DNA from: Bacillota bacterium
Lineage (GTDB): Bacteria; Bacillota; Clostridia; DSM-8532
DNA: 64,000 nucleotides
Reading direction: 5' to 3'
Assembly: GCA_023440865.1 (NCBI GenBank)
Contig: JAEXRM010000117.1
Span: 1-64,000, forward strand
Below, one piece after another: positions 17,012-25,659 of this stretch. Each line of letters begins with the position of its first letter. Within the stretch, counting starts at the first letter, position 1. The translations under genes and the position numbers were made by a program. Under the pieces are notes generated by a model. It searched no databases, was not told the origin of the DNA, and saw only the letters and a list, made by a program, of their open reading frames with translations.

Positions 17012-17155
17012 TACGGTAGCATGGATGGATGCGGTGTGCCGACCGGACCGCCGATAATTTCTGGATGACCTGCACCGCCGGCCGGCGGAACTCCCGGAGA
17101 GGGGAGGCGTGGCGGGCGCGGCATGATGCCGGCCAAGGCGGTGCGGAACGGAGGC

Positions 17156-18205
17156 ATGATGGAACTGTTACAAACCGTGAAAACCCTGTGCGGCATTTCC
17201 GCCGTCACGGGGCGCGAGCATGGCGCAGCCGCCCAGATCGCGGCGTTGTTCGAGCCCCTGTGCGACACGGTGCGGACCGATGCGTTCGGCAATGTGTTCG
17301 GCACCTGCCGCGGCGAGGGGGCCAATCCCCGAACCGTGCTGCTGACAGCCCACTACGACGAGATCGGCCTGGTCGTCACCGGCATCGAGGAAACCGGCTT
17401 TCTGCGGTTCGCCGCGATGGGCGGCATCGACGCCAAGACACTGCCCGCCCAGGAAGTGACCGTGTTCGGGCGTGAGACGCTGTATGGCGTCATCGGCGCC
17501 AAGCCGCCGCATCTGGTCACCGCTGCGGAGATGGAGAAGGTGCAGCCGCTCGACGAGCTGCGCATCGACATCGGATACGGCGGCGAGGAGGCGGCGCGCC
17601 GCGTCCGTGTCGGCGATGTCGCCGGTTTCCGTTTTCCACTTGTGGAGTTGAAGAACAACCGGGTCGCGTGCCGCAGCCTTGACAACCGGGCCGGCGTGGC
17701 GACCCTGCTGGAGGTGCTGCGCGAGCTCAAGGGGCTCCGGCATGACGACCATGTCGTTGTCGCCGCCACCGTCCAGGAAGAGGTTGGTTTGCGCGGCGCC
17801 ACGGTCGCGGCCTTCTCCGCCGCCCCCGACCTGGGCTTCGTGTTCGATGTCGGCTTCGGGGACCAGCCCGACGTGCCGGCTGACGAGAGCTTCCCGTTGG
17901 GCAAGGGCCCGGCGGTGGCCATCGGTCCGGTCCTTCACCCCGCCCGCACGAAGGAGCTGCTGGCGTGTGCCAGGGACGAGCGCATCCCCGTGCAGCTCGA
18001 TCCGGAGACCGGCAGCACGGGCACCGAGGCAGCCGCGCTGCAAATCGCACGGGAGGGCATTCCCACCATGCTGCTGTCGATCCCCTGCCGATACATGCAC
18101 AGCACCGTCGAGACCATCAGCCTCGATGACATCAGGGCGGCGGCACAGCTTGCGGCCCGTTACATCGCGGCCGGACCGTGGAAGGAAAAGGAGGCGAAGG
18201 CATGA
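17156..18205 (+). CDS. M42 family metallo-aminopeptidase, copy 1
   Basis: 349-residue dinuclear zinc/cobalt aminopeptidase of the M42 (glutamyl/TET aminopeptidase, formerly endoglucanase M) family; cytosolic, trims peptides after primary proteolysis. Metal and catalytic residues are visible: His in LTAHYDEIG, bridging Asp in SLDNRAG, Glu pair in QEEVGLRG, Asp in VFDVGFGD and His in CRYMHST. Start choice is uncertain: ATGs at 17123, 17156 and 17159 are in frame, and GGAGG lies just before the latter two. Its stop overlaps the next gene's ATG (ATGA), so the first two copies are translationally coupled. Confidence 0.88.
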   Translation: MMELLQTVKTLCGISAVTGREHGAAAQIAALFEPLCDTVRTDAFGNVFGTCRGEGANPRTVLLTAHYDEIGLVVTGIEETGFLRFAAMGGIDAKTLPAQEVTVFGRETLYGVIGAKPPHLVTAAEMEKVQPLDELRIDIGYGGEEAARRVRVGDVAGFRFPLVELKNNRVACRSLDNRAGVATLLEVLRELKGLRHDDHVVVAATVQEEVGLRGATVAAFSAAPDLGFVFDVGFGDQPDVPADESFPLGKGPAVAIGPVLHPARTKELLACARDERIPVQLDPETGSTGTEAAALQIAREGIPTMLLSIPCRYMHSTVETISLDDIRAAAQLAARYIAAGPWKEKEAKA

Positions 18206-19278
18206 GTGAAGGCATGGAACCCGCAACCCCGCACCAGGGGCTTGATCCATATGAACTGGTCAAGGAGCTGGCCAACCTGCATGGCGGTTCCGGCGATGAG
18301 GATGCCGTGCGCGACCGGCTGGCGGAGATCATCCGGCCATTTGTCGACGAGCTGAAGGTCGATGCGACGGGCAACCTCATCGCCCTGCGGAAGGGCACCG
18401 CATCCGGGCCGCGCGTGATGCTTGCGGCGCACATGGACGAGGTGTCGCTCATGGTGACGCAGGTTGGTGACATGGGGCTGCTCCGGTTCCAGCCCGTCGG
18501 CGGCATCGACCCGCGCATCCTCGTCGGCAAGCGCGTGCGGGTCGGGAACGACCGCATACCGGGGGTCATCGGCTCCAAACCCATACACCTGCAGTCTCCG
18601 GGCGAACGGGGCAAGGCCGTCACGGTCAAGGACCTGCGCATCGACATCGGTGCGTCCGACAAGGCGCAGGCAGAGGGGCTGGTGAAGGTCGGCGACCGCG
18701 CCGTGTTCGATTACCATCCGGTGGAGTACGGAGACGGCAAGCTCATGGCCAAGGGCCTTGACGACCGGGCGGGCTGTGCCATTCTGGCATGGCTTTTGCA
18801 GGAGCGCCGGCCGTTCGACGTGTATGGGTGTTTCACCGTGCAGGAGGAGGTCGGCCTGCGTGGCGCCAAGACAGCCTCCTATGCCGTAAATCCCGACTAT
18901 GCGCTCATTCTCGAGGGGACGACCTGCTATGATGTGCCCGACACGAAGGAGCACCTGATGAGCACCTGGCAGGGCCGCGGCCCCGCGCTGACCATCATGG
19001 ACCGGGCCGTCATCAACAACAGGCCGTTTGTGGACTTCATCGTCGATACGGCGCAGCGCGAGGGCATCCCCTGCCAGCTCAAGCAGACGCTGTCCGGCGG
19101 GACGGATGCCGGCCGCATCCAGGCGAACGCAGATGGCGTGAAGGTGGCGACGATGGCGGTGCCCTGCCGCTACATCCATACGCCGGTTTCTGTGATGGAC
19201 CGCAGCGACTTTGACGGCATGAAATCCCTGGCGGCCGCCGTGCTGGCGCGGTTGCCCGAGTTCTACGCCATGGCATGA
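18202..19278 (+). CDS. M42 family metallo-aminopeptidase, copy 2
   Basis: 358 residues. Ligands are LAAHMDE, GLDDRAG, QEEVGLRG, the Glu in LILEGTTCYD (Glu where copies 1 and 3 have Asp) and CRYIHTP. The N-terminus is about 12 residues longer than copy 1. AAAGGAGG precedes the ATG, which overlaps the upstream stop. The difference in the third metal-ligand loop suggests a different substrate preference from copies 1 and 3; this is inference. Confidence 0.9.
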   Translation: MSEGMEPATPHQGLDPYELVKELANLHGGSGDEDAVRDRLAEIIRPFVDELKVDATGNLIALRKGTASGPRVMLAAHMDEVSLMVTQVGDMGLLRFQPVGGIDPRILVGKRVRVGNDRIPGVIGSKPIHLQSPGERGKAVTVKDLRIDIGASDKAQAEGLVKVGDRAVFDYHPVEYGDGKLMAKGLDDRAGCAILAWLLQERRPFDVYGCFTVQEEVGLRGAKTASYAVNPDYALILEGTTCYDVPDTKEHLMSTWQGRGPALTIMDRAVINNRPFVDFIVDTAQREGIPCQLKQTLSGGTDAGRIQANADGVKVATMAVPCRYIHTPVSVMDRSDFDGMKSLAAAVLARLPEFYAMA

Positions 19279-19422
19279 TCAGGGCCCGCGGTTGCCGCGT
19301 GCCAGTGGACGGAGCCGGGAATGCGCGTGCAGCCCGCCGTCAGGATACATCGGGCGGACGGCACGGCGAACGGCCGGAGCCGCGCCATGGGGCGGATACG
19401 CCGCCGAACAGGAGGTACGAGA

Positions 19423-20463
19423 ATGAACGACCAGAACCTGGTGGAAATGATTGCAAGCGTCGCGCAGGCCTTCGGCCCCTCGGGCAACGAGCAGAATGTG
19501 CGCGAAGTCATCGAGCCCCTGCTTTCGGGCTTCGTGGACGAGGTGCGGGTGGATCCCCTTGGCAACCTCATCGCCGTGAAGAAGGGAACCGGAAGGAAGA
19601 TCATGCTGGCCGCCCATATGGATGAAATCGGCATCATGGTCACCTACATCGATGACAAGGGCTTTCTGCGCTTCGGCGCGGTGGGTGGTGTCCGCCCGCA
19701 TGTCGCGCTGGGCACCCGCGTGATTTTCGAGAACGGCACGACGGGCTCCATGTGGTACGAGGAAAAGCTCGAATCGATGAAGGATCTTTCCTTCGACCGC
19801 ATGTTCATCGACATCGGCGCCACCTCCCGCGAGGAAGCGGAGACGATGGTCAGGGTGGGCGACATGGGCGTCTTCTGCGGCGAGGCCGTGGAAAACAACG
19901 GCCGGCTCATTTCCAAGGCGCTCGACGACCGCGCGGGGTGCGCCGTCCTCATTGCGCTTGCACGGACGTTGCCCGAAACCGCGAACGAGATCTACTTCGT
20001 GTTCACCGTTCAGGAAGAGGTGGGCATTCGGGGTGCCAAGACCGCGGCCTGGGGCATCATGCCCGACGTGGCGCTTGCGGTCGATGTGACCGGCACCGGC
20101 GACACGCCCGAATCGAGGCACATGGCGGTCGCCGTCGGCAAGGGTCCCGCCATCAAGATCAAGGACAGCAGCGTCATCTGCCACCCGGATGTGGTGGAGC
20201 GGTTGCGCGCATGCGCCGCTAAGGCGGAAATCCCCGTCCAGTACGAGGTGCTGGTTGCCGGCGGCACGGATGCCGGCAGCATCCATCTCACCGCCGGTGG
20301 GATTCCTACCGGTGCGGTTTCGCTGCCCACCCACTTCATCCACAGCCCTTCCGAGATGATTTCGATCACGGATCTCAAGGGGGCGGTGGATCTGATCGCG
20401 GCATTCGTCATGGACGATGGACCGGAGGGGCATGAAGAAGGAACCGATGTGACGGAGGCGTGA
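19423..20463 (+). CDS. M42 family metallo-aminopeptidase, copy 3
   Basis: 346 residues with LAAHMDEIG, ALDDRAG, QEEVGIRG, VDVTGTGDTP and the final His in LPTHFIHSP. ACAGGAGG lies 8 nt before the ATG at 19423. A 144-bp gap separates it from copy 2, with no terminator seen. The three paralogs differ clearly in sequence, so the array is an old duplication rather than a recent one. Heterocomplex formation is possible, since M42 enzymes build large tetrahedral oligomers. Confidence 0.9.
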   Translation: MNDQNLVEMIASVAQAFGPSGNEQNVREVIEPLLSGFVDEVRVDPLGNLIAVKKGTGRKIMLAAHMDEIGIMVTYIDDKGFLRFGAVGGVRPHVALGTRVIFENGTTGSMWYEEKLESMKDLSFDRMFIDIGATSREEAETMVRVGDMGVFCGEAVENNGRLISKALDDRAGCAVLIALARTLPETANEIYFVFTVQEEVGIRGAKTAAWGIMPDVALAVDVTGTGDTPESRHMAVAVGKGPAIKIKDSSVICHPDVVERLRACAAKAEIPVQYEVLVAGGTDAGSIHLTAGGIPTGAVSLPTHFIHSPSEMISITDLKGAVDLIAAFVMDDGPEGHEEGTDVTEA

Positions 20464-20538
20464 GTCTCTCCCGGTCATCAGGCCCGATGAGCGTCCCGGC
20501 GAGCGCATGACCCCTGTCCTTTGGCAGGACCGCACGCC

Positions 20539-20629
20539 CGTATACGCCCCCGTTCCGGTGGCCACCCCCTTGTTCGTATGCACTCCCGTTCCGGTGACCG
20601 TCCCGCTTCTTCGTATACGCACCGCCTGG
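20539..20629. repeat. degenerate 36-37 bp direct repeats
   Basis: Copies start at 20539, 20575 and 20612 with CGTATACGC or CGTATGCAC, and the first two continue CCCGTTCCGGTG(G/A)CC. There are about 2.5 copies, ending just before the terminator at 20629. Confidence 0.55.
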
Positions 20630-20662
20630 TAGGCTGGCAGCCCATCTGCCAGCCTGCTTTTT
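20629..20662 (+). terminator. terminator of the M42 operon
   Basis: AGGCTGGCAG (20631-20640) and CTGCCAGCCT (20646-20655) form a perfect 10-bp stem followed by GCTTTTT. Confidence 0.9.
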
Positions 20663-20717
20663 ATGCTTCAATGGATGCAGGCGGACACATCGCCTCGGAG
20701 GAGCGCGGACGGAGGGC

Positions 20718-21590
20718 ATGCACGGGATGGGGCACGACAAGGGGCAGTCAGGCAGGGAGAGGACGCCGGTAACCGCCGGGAAGGATGCAACACCCATCGC
20801 CATGGGATCGACGGTCGTCGGAGACGGGTCATTGGCGATCGGCGGGCTGCCGGACAACGCGCCGCCGACACAGGAGGGATTGATATGGGGGCTTGTGGAT
20901 GAGCCGCCGGACGGCGCGCTGCATGTCGGCCATCGGCAGCGTGTCAGGGAGCGATATCTGGCCGAAGGGCTCGATGCGTTCCGGGATCACGAGGTGCTCG
21001 AGCTGCTGTTGTTCTACTGCATACCCAAGCGTGACGTGAACCCGGCGGCGCATGCGATCCTGCGCGAGTACGGCAGCCTCTCGTGCCTGTTCGAGGCCGA
21101 TCCGCGCGACATCGTGCGCCGCTGCGGCGTCTCGCTCTCGACCGGCATCCTGCTGACGCTGGCCGGCCCCCTCACCCGGCGTTATCTGCGCCAGCGATGG
21201 GGAGACCGACCGGTGCTGGGGACCTCCTCGCGCGCTGGCGACTACGCGGTTTCGCTTTTCGCAGGTCGGCCCTACGAGGTGTTCTACGTGATCTGCCTCG
21301 ATGCGCAGAACCGTGTCAACCATGCCGCCCTCGTCCATGAAGGGACACTCAACGAGGCGCCCGTCTACCCCCGTCTGATCGTGGAGGCCGCCCTGCGGCA
21401 CAAGGCGAACAGTGTCATCCTGTCGCACAACCATCCCGGCGGCAGCCTGGCCGCATCGGGGCCGGACCTGGATGTCACCCGCCGCATCCGGTCGGCCCTG
21501 CAGCCCATATCGATTCCGGTGGTGGACCATATCATCGTCGCGGGGGAACGGTATGCGAGCCTGGCCGAACAGGGACTGATGGATCCGTGA
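20718..21590 (+). CDS. radC: RadC-family JAB/MPN protein
   Basis: 290 residues. An N-terminal helix-hairpin-helix-like part (LLLFYCIPKRDVNPAAHA, about 90-107) precedes a JAMM metalloprotease-like domain with HNHPGG...D (SHNHPGGS about 237-244, Asp about 251). RadC proteins are widespread; the early DNA-repair assignment is not supported by later work and the real substrate is unknown. The first ~55 residues are low-complexity and unlike the family, so a later start is possible; the ATG at 20718 follows CGGAGGGC closely. Confidence 0.85.
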   Translation: MHGMGHDKGQSGRERTPVTAGKDATPIAMGSTVVGDGSLAIGGLPDNAPPTQEGLIWGLVDEPPDGALHVGHRQRVRERYLAEGLDAFRDHEVLELLLFYCIPKRDVNPAAHAILREYGSLSCLFEADPRDIVRRCGVSLSTGILLTLAGPLTRRYLRQRWGDRPVLGTSSRAGDYAVSLFAGRPYEVFYVICLDAQNRVNHAALVHEGTLNEAPVYPRLIVEAALRHKANSVILSHNHPGGSLAASGPDLDVTRRIRSALQPISIPVVDHIIVAGERYASLAEQGLMDP

Positions 21591-21662
21591 GACCGGAACA
21601 CCGAAACGCGAAATGCGTCGTTTTTTCGTGAAAAATGCATAAAAAAAGCTCGTTGGTTTTCG

Positions 21663-21691
21663 TTGACACTATATATGGTGTATGGTACGAT
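21663..21691 (+). promoter_or_regulatory. promoter of the structured leader
   Basis: TTGACA (21663-21668), 17-bp spacer, TACGAT (21686-21691), in an unusually AT-rich pocket downstream of radC. Confidence 0.75.
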
Positions 21692-21697
21692 TGTCCC

Positions 21698-21971
21698 AGC
21701 GTAAATGTGGATGTGCCGCAAAAAACGGAAGCATGAACGCATACGAAGGACGGCCAGGCCGAATGGAAGTTGCCATGGACAACCCGGTGCAAGCCGGCAA
21801 GGTACCTTTCCACAAAAGCAAACATTCGAACGGCGACGGGCCAGGTGGACGCTCCGGATGAACAGGGAACACGGGGATAAATTCCGAAAGGAAAAGGTAC
21901 CATACCTGGTTTTGATTTGACCCACCGATGAATCCCTTGAATGCAGGACGGGCGAACCCCGTCCTTTTTTT
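21698..21971 (+). ncRNA. candidate structured leader or small RNA ending in a terminator
   Basis: About 275 nt lie between a good promoter and a strong terminator, with the M16 peptidase gene beginning 15 bp later. Hairpins are visible: GCGT...ACGC (21699-21740) closing an inner ATGTGCCG/CGGAAGCAT stem; GGTACCTTTCC (21801-21811) can pair with GGAAAAGGTACC (21890-21901), while the latter can alternatively fold locally as AGGTA-CCA-TACCT. CGGGG at 21874 could pair with CCCCG of the terminator. Alternative pairings and the terminator resemble an attenuator. It lacks T-box, SAM, TPP, c-di-GMP, tmRNA, SRP and RNase P signatures that I know. Small overlapping open frames (21733-21861, 21858-21920) may instead make it a translated leader. 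Confidence 0.5.
21945..21971 (+). terminator. intrinsic terminator directly before the M16 gene
   Basis: GGACGGG (21946-21952), loop CGAAC, CCCGTCC (21958-21964), then seven T residues. The M16 start codon follows at 21986. Confidence 0.9.
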
Positions 21972-21985
21972 CGGATTGGAGCGGC

Positions 21986-23245
21986 ATGATCACCGAATAT
22001 CGCCTCGACAACGGGCTCCGCATACTGCACGAACCCCTGCCGCATCTGCGGACTGTCGCCCTCGGCCTGTGGATCGGCACCGGTTCCCGTCACGAGGCAC
22101 CGGCGGACGCCGGCCTTTCCCATTGCATGGAGCACATGCTGTTCAAGGGAACCGGGCGCCGTTCCGCTTCCGACATCGCCCGGGGCATCGACCGGCTCGG
22201 AGGCCAGATCAACGCCTTCACCGCCAAGGACTGCACCTGCTTCCACACGAAGACCCTTGGCACCGATCTTGCCGAGGCGATGGACATCATCGCAGACATG
22301 GTCCTTTCGCCGTTGTTGAAGGCGGAGCACCTGGAGCTGGAGAAGCAGGTCATCCTCGAGGAGATCGGCATGGTCGAGGATTATCCGGAGGAGCTGGTGC
22401 AGGACCTGGTGGCCGAAAGAACCTGGGAGGGTCATCCGCTCGCGTTGCCCATTCTCGGGACGAAGCAGAGCGTCACCGCCTTTTCGGCGCCGCAGCTCGA
22501 ACGGTTCCATCGGGAACGCTACGTGCCCGACAACGCCGTGCTGGCGGTTGCCGGCGACGTGGAGGCGTCCCGGCTGATGGAACTGGCGCATGCGTGCTTC
22601 GGCGCATGGCAACGCGGCGGCACGGTGGACACGCCTGTCGAGGCGCCCCGTTTCCGCCATTCCTTCACAATCCAGAAGAAGAAGACAGAGCAGGCGCACC
22701 TGTGCCTGGCCTTTCCCGGCGTGTCGATGGACGAGGAGGAAGCCTGGCCGCTGATGGTCCTCAACAGCATCCTTGGCGGCGGCATGAGCTCGCGTCTGTT
22801 CCAGCGCATCCGGGAAGAGCTTGGGCTGGTCTACTCGGTCTATTCCTTTCCGACCTCCTACAGGGAGGGCGGCCTGTTTTCGGTCTATGCGGCCGCTGCG
22901 CCGAAGAAGGCCCGCGAGGTATTGCGGCACATGGCGGCCGAGATCGGCCGCCTGGCGACCGAACCGGTTTCCGGGGACGAGTTCTCCGATGCGGTCCGCC
23001 AGCTGCGGGGCGGCTTTCTGATGGGGTTGGACAGCACGAACGGCCACATGATGTCCATGGGGCGCAACCGCATCGTGTCCGGACGCATCCAGCAGGCGGA
23101 TGAGGCCCTGGCCGCGATCGAAGCGGTGACCCCGCAGGCAGTCGCCGCACTAGCGCGGCGCATCTTCACGGGACGCAACGCCGCCTTTGCCGGCATCGGC
23201 GGACTGTCCCTGCAGGACAGCATCCTGTCCGACTTTCACTACTGA
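21986..23245 (+). CDS. M16 family zinc peptidase (processing peptidase-like)
   Basis: 419 residues. The inverted zinc motif HxxEH is present as HCMEH (46-50), with the distal Glu in ILEEIG (about 126). The second half has the non-catalytic M16 fold with the GGGMSSRLFQRIREELGL substrate-loop motif (about 268-285). Homologs such as B. subtilis MlpA/YmxG are cytoplasmic and widely conserved, with poorly defined substrates. I chose the ATG at 21986 with GGAGC before it; codons upstream belong to the terminator. Expression probably depends on readthrough of that terminator. Confidence 0.9.
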   Translation: MITEYRLDNGLRILHEPLPHLRTVALGLWIGTGSRHEAPADAGLSHCMEHMLFKGTGRRSASDIARGIDRLGGQINAFTAKDCTCFHTKTLGTDLAEAMDIIADMVLSPLLKAEHLELEKQVILEEIGMVEDYPEELVQDLVAERTWEGHPLALPILGTKQSVTAFSAPQLERFHRERYVPDNAVLAVAGDVEASRLMELAHACFGAWQRGGTVDTPVEAPRFRHSFTIQKKKTEQAHLCLAFPGVSMDEEEAWPLMVLNSILGGGMSSRLFQRIREELGLVYSVYSFPTSYREGGLFSVYAAAAPKKAREVLRHMAAEIGRLATEPVSGDEFSDAVRQLRGGFLMGLDSTNGHMMSMGRNRIVSGRIQQADEALAAIEAVTPQAVAALARRIFTGRNAAFAGIGGLSLQDSILSDFHY

Positions 23246-23256
23246 CGGAGGACTCC

Positions 23257-24690
23257 ATGGCAAACCGGCTCACGCAGGACCGCGACTACTTCCGGGACAT
23301 CATCCGCATCGGCCTGCCCATCGTGTTGCAGAACCTGATCTTCAACAGCCTGGCGCTTGTGGACAATGTGCTCATCGGCGGCCTTGGCGATGCGGCGATT
23401 GCCGCGCTCGGCGTGGCCAACCGCCTGGGATTCGTCTTCTCGCTGCTGCTGTTCGGCATCCACAGCGGGGCGAACATGTTCGGCGCCCAGTTCTGGGGCA
23501 AGCGCGACCTTGCCGGCGTGCGGCGCGTGCTCGGCATCGCGCTGGCTGGCGGCATGGCCGCCTCGGTGGTGTTTCTGCTCATCGCGCAGACGATGCCGGA
23601 GCTGTTTATCCGTTTTTTCATCCGCGACGAGGAGGTGGTGACGCAGGGTGCCGCCTTTCTGCGCATTGTGAGCTGGAGCTACCTGTTCCAGTCCGTCACC
23701 AGCGCCTTTGCGATCCAGAGCAGGGGGGTCGGGCGTACGAAACCGCCGCTTGTCGCCAGTGCGACGGCCCTGTGCCTGAATACGCTGCTGGGGTGGATGC
23801 TCATCTATGGCAAGTTCGGCCTGCCGGCGCTGGGCATCCGGGGGGCGGCCGTCGGCCTTTTGGTTTCCCGCCTGGCCGAGATGCTGCTGCTGATCGGCAT
23901 CATCTACGGCAGTCGGTTCGAGCTCGCCATCAAGCCACGCGATCTTGCCGGCATCGACCGTTCCTTCCTTGTGCGGTTCATCCGGCCCGTACTGCCGGTC
24001 ATCGCCAATGAAATGCTCTGGGCGGTCGGCGTGAGCATGTACATGTTCTTCTACGGCAAAATGGGGCGGTCGGCCACCGCCACCTCCCAGATCATGGAGG
24101 TCGTCAACGGCATCTTCTTTGCCGCCTTCATCGGATTCGGCAACGCATGCGGCACGTTGGTCGGCAACAGCATCGGAGCCGGGCGCGACGAGCAGGCGAG
24201 ACGGTTCGCCAACCGGAGCGTCGGTTACGGTGCGGCCGGTGCCGTGGTGATGGGCATGATGCTTGTGCTGGCTGCGCCGCTGTTCCTCGGGTTCTTCCAT
24301 GTCAGTGCGGAAATCGCGCAGTCCGCCCGGATGGCTTCGATCGTGTACGCCGTCTACATGCCGGTGCGTGTTGTCAATCTGGTGATGATCGTCGGCGTAT
24401 GCCGCAGTGGCGGCGACACGGTCTTCGCGGCGCTCATCGACATCCTGTCGCCCTGGCTGGTGGGCATTCCGCTAGCCGCGCTGGGAGTCTACGTGCTGCA
24501 CTGGCCGTTTCATCTCGTGCTGGCGCTCGTTTTCGTTGAAGAGGCCGTCAAAGCCATTTTCAGCCTCTGGCGGCTGTGGACGGGGAAATGGCTGCACAAC
24601 CTGGTGCGTGACGAACCGCGGAAGGAGCAGGCGGCATCCGCGCAGGATGAAGACATCGCCGCGCGGGACGGGGGCATCGCCGCACCATAG
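23257..24690 (+). CDS. MATE family efflux transporter
   Basis: 477-residue membrane protein with about 12 hydrophobic segments in two bundles of six, the MATE/NorM plan. The N-terminal QNLIFNSLALVDNVLIGGLG segment and the internal repeat near LPVIANEMLWAVGVSMY are characteristic. It exports cations or drugs using Na+ or H+ gradients in the cytoplasmic membrane; substrate unknown. The C-terminal 30 residues are charged and cytoplasmic. GGAGG precedes the ATG, 11 bp after the M16 stop, so it is co-transcribed with it. Confidence 0.9.
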   Translation: MANRLTQDRDYFRDIIRIGLPIVLQNLIFNSLALVDNVLIGGLGDAAIAALGVANRLGFVFSLLLFGIHSGANMFGAQFWGKRDLAGVRRVLGIALAGGMAASVVFLLIAQTMPELFIRFFIRDEEVVTQGAAFLRIVSWSYLFQSVTSAFAIQSRGVGRTKPPLVASATALCLNTLLGWMLIYGKFGLPALGIRGAAVGLLVSRLAEMLLLIGIIYGSRFELAIKPRDLAGIDRSFLVRFIRPVLPVIANEMLWAVGVSMYMFFYGKMGRSATATSQIMEVVNGIFFAAFIGFGNACGTLVGNSIGAGRDEQARRFANRSVGYGAAGAVVMGMMLVLAAPLFLGFFHVSAEIAQSARMASIVYAVYMPVRVVNLVMIVGVCRSGGDTVFAALIDILSPWLVGIPLAALGVYVLHWPFHLVLALVFVEEAVKAIFSLWRLWTGKWLHNLVRDEPRKEQAASAQDEDIAARDGGIAAP

Positions 24691-24803
24691 GCATGCTGCT
24701 GGACGCGGTGACGCATGGGGGCGGAAGAAACGGACAGGCCATTCCGCCGGCTGTCGTGCGGCAGATCGGGCAGTTTGCCGCGCGGCGTGAAGGGAGGACT
24801 TGC

Positions 24804-25619
24804 ATGCGGGAGACCGAACTGTACGAACCGGTGCGGGACTGGCTGTCCGATACCGGATGGATCGTGCGCGCCGAGGTGCGGGATTGCGACATCGCGGCGG
24901 TCCGGGGTGACCGGCTGCTGCTCGTCGAGCTCAAGACCACCCTCAATTTCGATGTCGTGCTGCAGGCGGCCGACCGGCAGCGGATGGGCGACTTCGTGTA
25001 TGTGGCTGTGCCTGCGAAGACGAAGGCCATGGCGGGACGCCGGTGGCAGTTGGTCACGCATGTGCTCAAACGGCTGGAGCTGGGTTTGCTGCTGGTGCAT
25101 TTTCCGCGGGGGAGCAGTCTGACGCCACGGGTCGAGGAGGTCTTTCCGCCCATTCCCTTCGATCGCGTCCGCAGCCGCGACCAGATGAGGAAGAAGCGTG
25201 AGGCGCTTCTGAAGGAGTTCATGGCCCGTTCCGGGGATCACAACCGCGGAGGCAGCTCGAAGCATCCCCTCGTGACGGCCTACCGGGAGCAGGCGCTGGT
25301 CATTGCCCGGTGCCTCGCGGCAGACGGCCCGTCCAGCCCGAAGACGCTACGCGGCAAGGGAACGGACGCGGGCAAGACCACCGGCATTCTCTATGACAAC
25401 CACTATGGCTGGTTTGAGCCCGTCTCCCGCGGCATGTATGGGCTCACCGCGAAGGGCGCGGAGGCGCTTGCGGCTTATGAAGCGGTGCTCGGGCAAGCGG
25501 CAGGCGGACCGGATGCCGTGCCGCCTGCCGTCGGTTCAGGCGCGATGCCCGACCCTGCCGGATCGGGTCCCGATGGGGGAGAAGCGGATTCACTTGCATA
25601 TCGCGAGGAAAAACCGTAG
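24804..25619 (+). CDS. DUF2161-like PD-(D/E)XK-fold protein
   Basis: 271 residues. Residues 20-45 contain the nuclease-like core: Asp in CDIAAV followed by LLLVELKTT, a D...ExK arrangement. Residues about 150-235 include a segment resembling a winged helix (RCLAADGPSSPKTLRGKG, then a YDNHYGWFEPVSRGMYGL wing). The family is annotated as putative PDDEXK phosphodiesterase; function unknown. The ATG at 24804 follows GGGAGG. The C-terminal 40 residues are Gly/Pro/Ala-rich. The lacI promoter lies inside its 3' end. Confidence 0.7.
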   Translation: MRETELYEPVRDWLSDTGWIVRAEVRDCDIAAVRGDRLLLVELKTTLNFDVVLQAADRQRMGDFVYVAVPAKTKAMAGRRWQLVTHVLKRLELGLLLVHFPRGSSLTPRVEEVFPPIPFDRVRSRDQMRKKREALLKEFMARSGDHNRGGSSKHPLVTAYREQALVIARCLAADGPSSPKTLRGKGTDAGKTTGILYDNHYGWFEPVSRGMYGLTAKGAEALAAYEAVLGQAAGGPDAVPPAVGSGAMPDPAGSGPDGGEADSLAYREEKP

Positions 25620-25644
25620 AATGTGTCTGTAAACGCGCGTTCAC
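25594..25644 (+). promoter_or_regulatory. lacI-type gene promoter with operator
   Basis: TTGCAT (25594-25599), 17-bp spacer, TAGAAT (25617-25622). The palindrome GTAAACGCGCGTTCAC (25629-25644) covers the transcription start. Its right half is identical to the operator before the phosphorylase gene, indicating autoregulation. Confidence 0.8.
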
Positions 25645-25659
25645 GCAAAGGGGACCAAC

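Noticed and set aside
20539..20629. CRISPR array
   Set aside because: Only about 2.5 degenerate copies, with no distinct spacers and no cas genes in the window.
21698..21971. tmRNA, SRP RNA, 6S RNA or RNase P RNA
   Set aside because: None of the conserved cores (tag frame and tRNA-like ends, GGAAG tetraloop domain, closed long rod, RNase P helices) could be placed.
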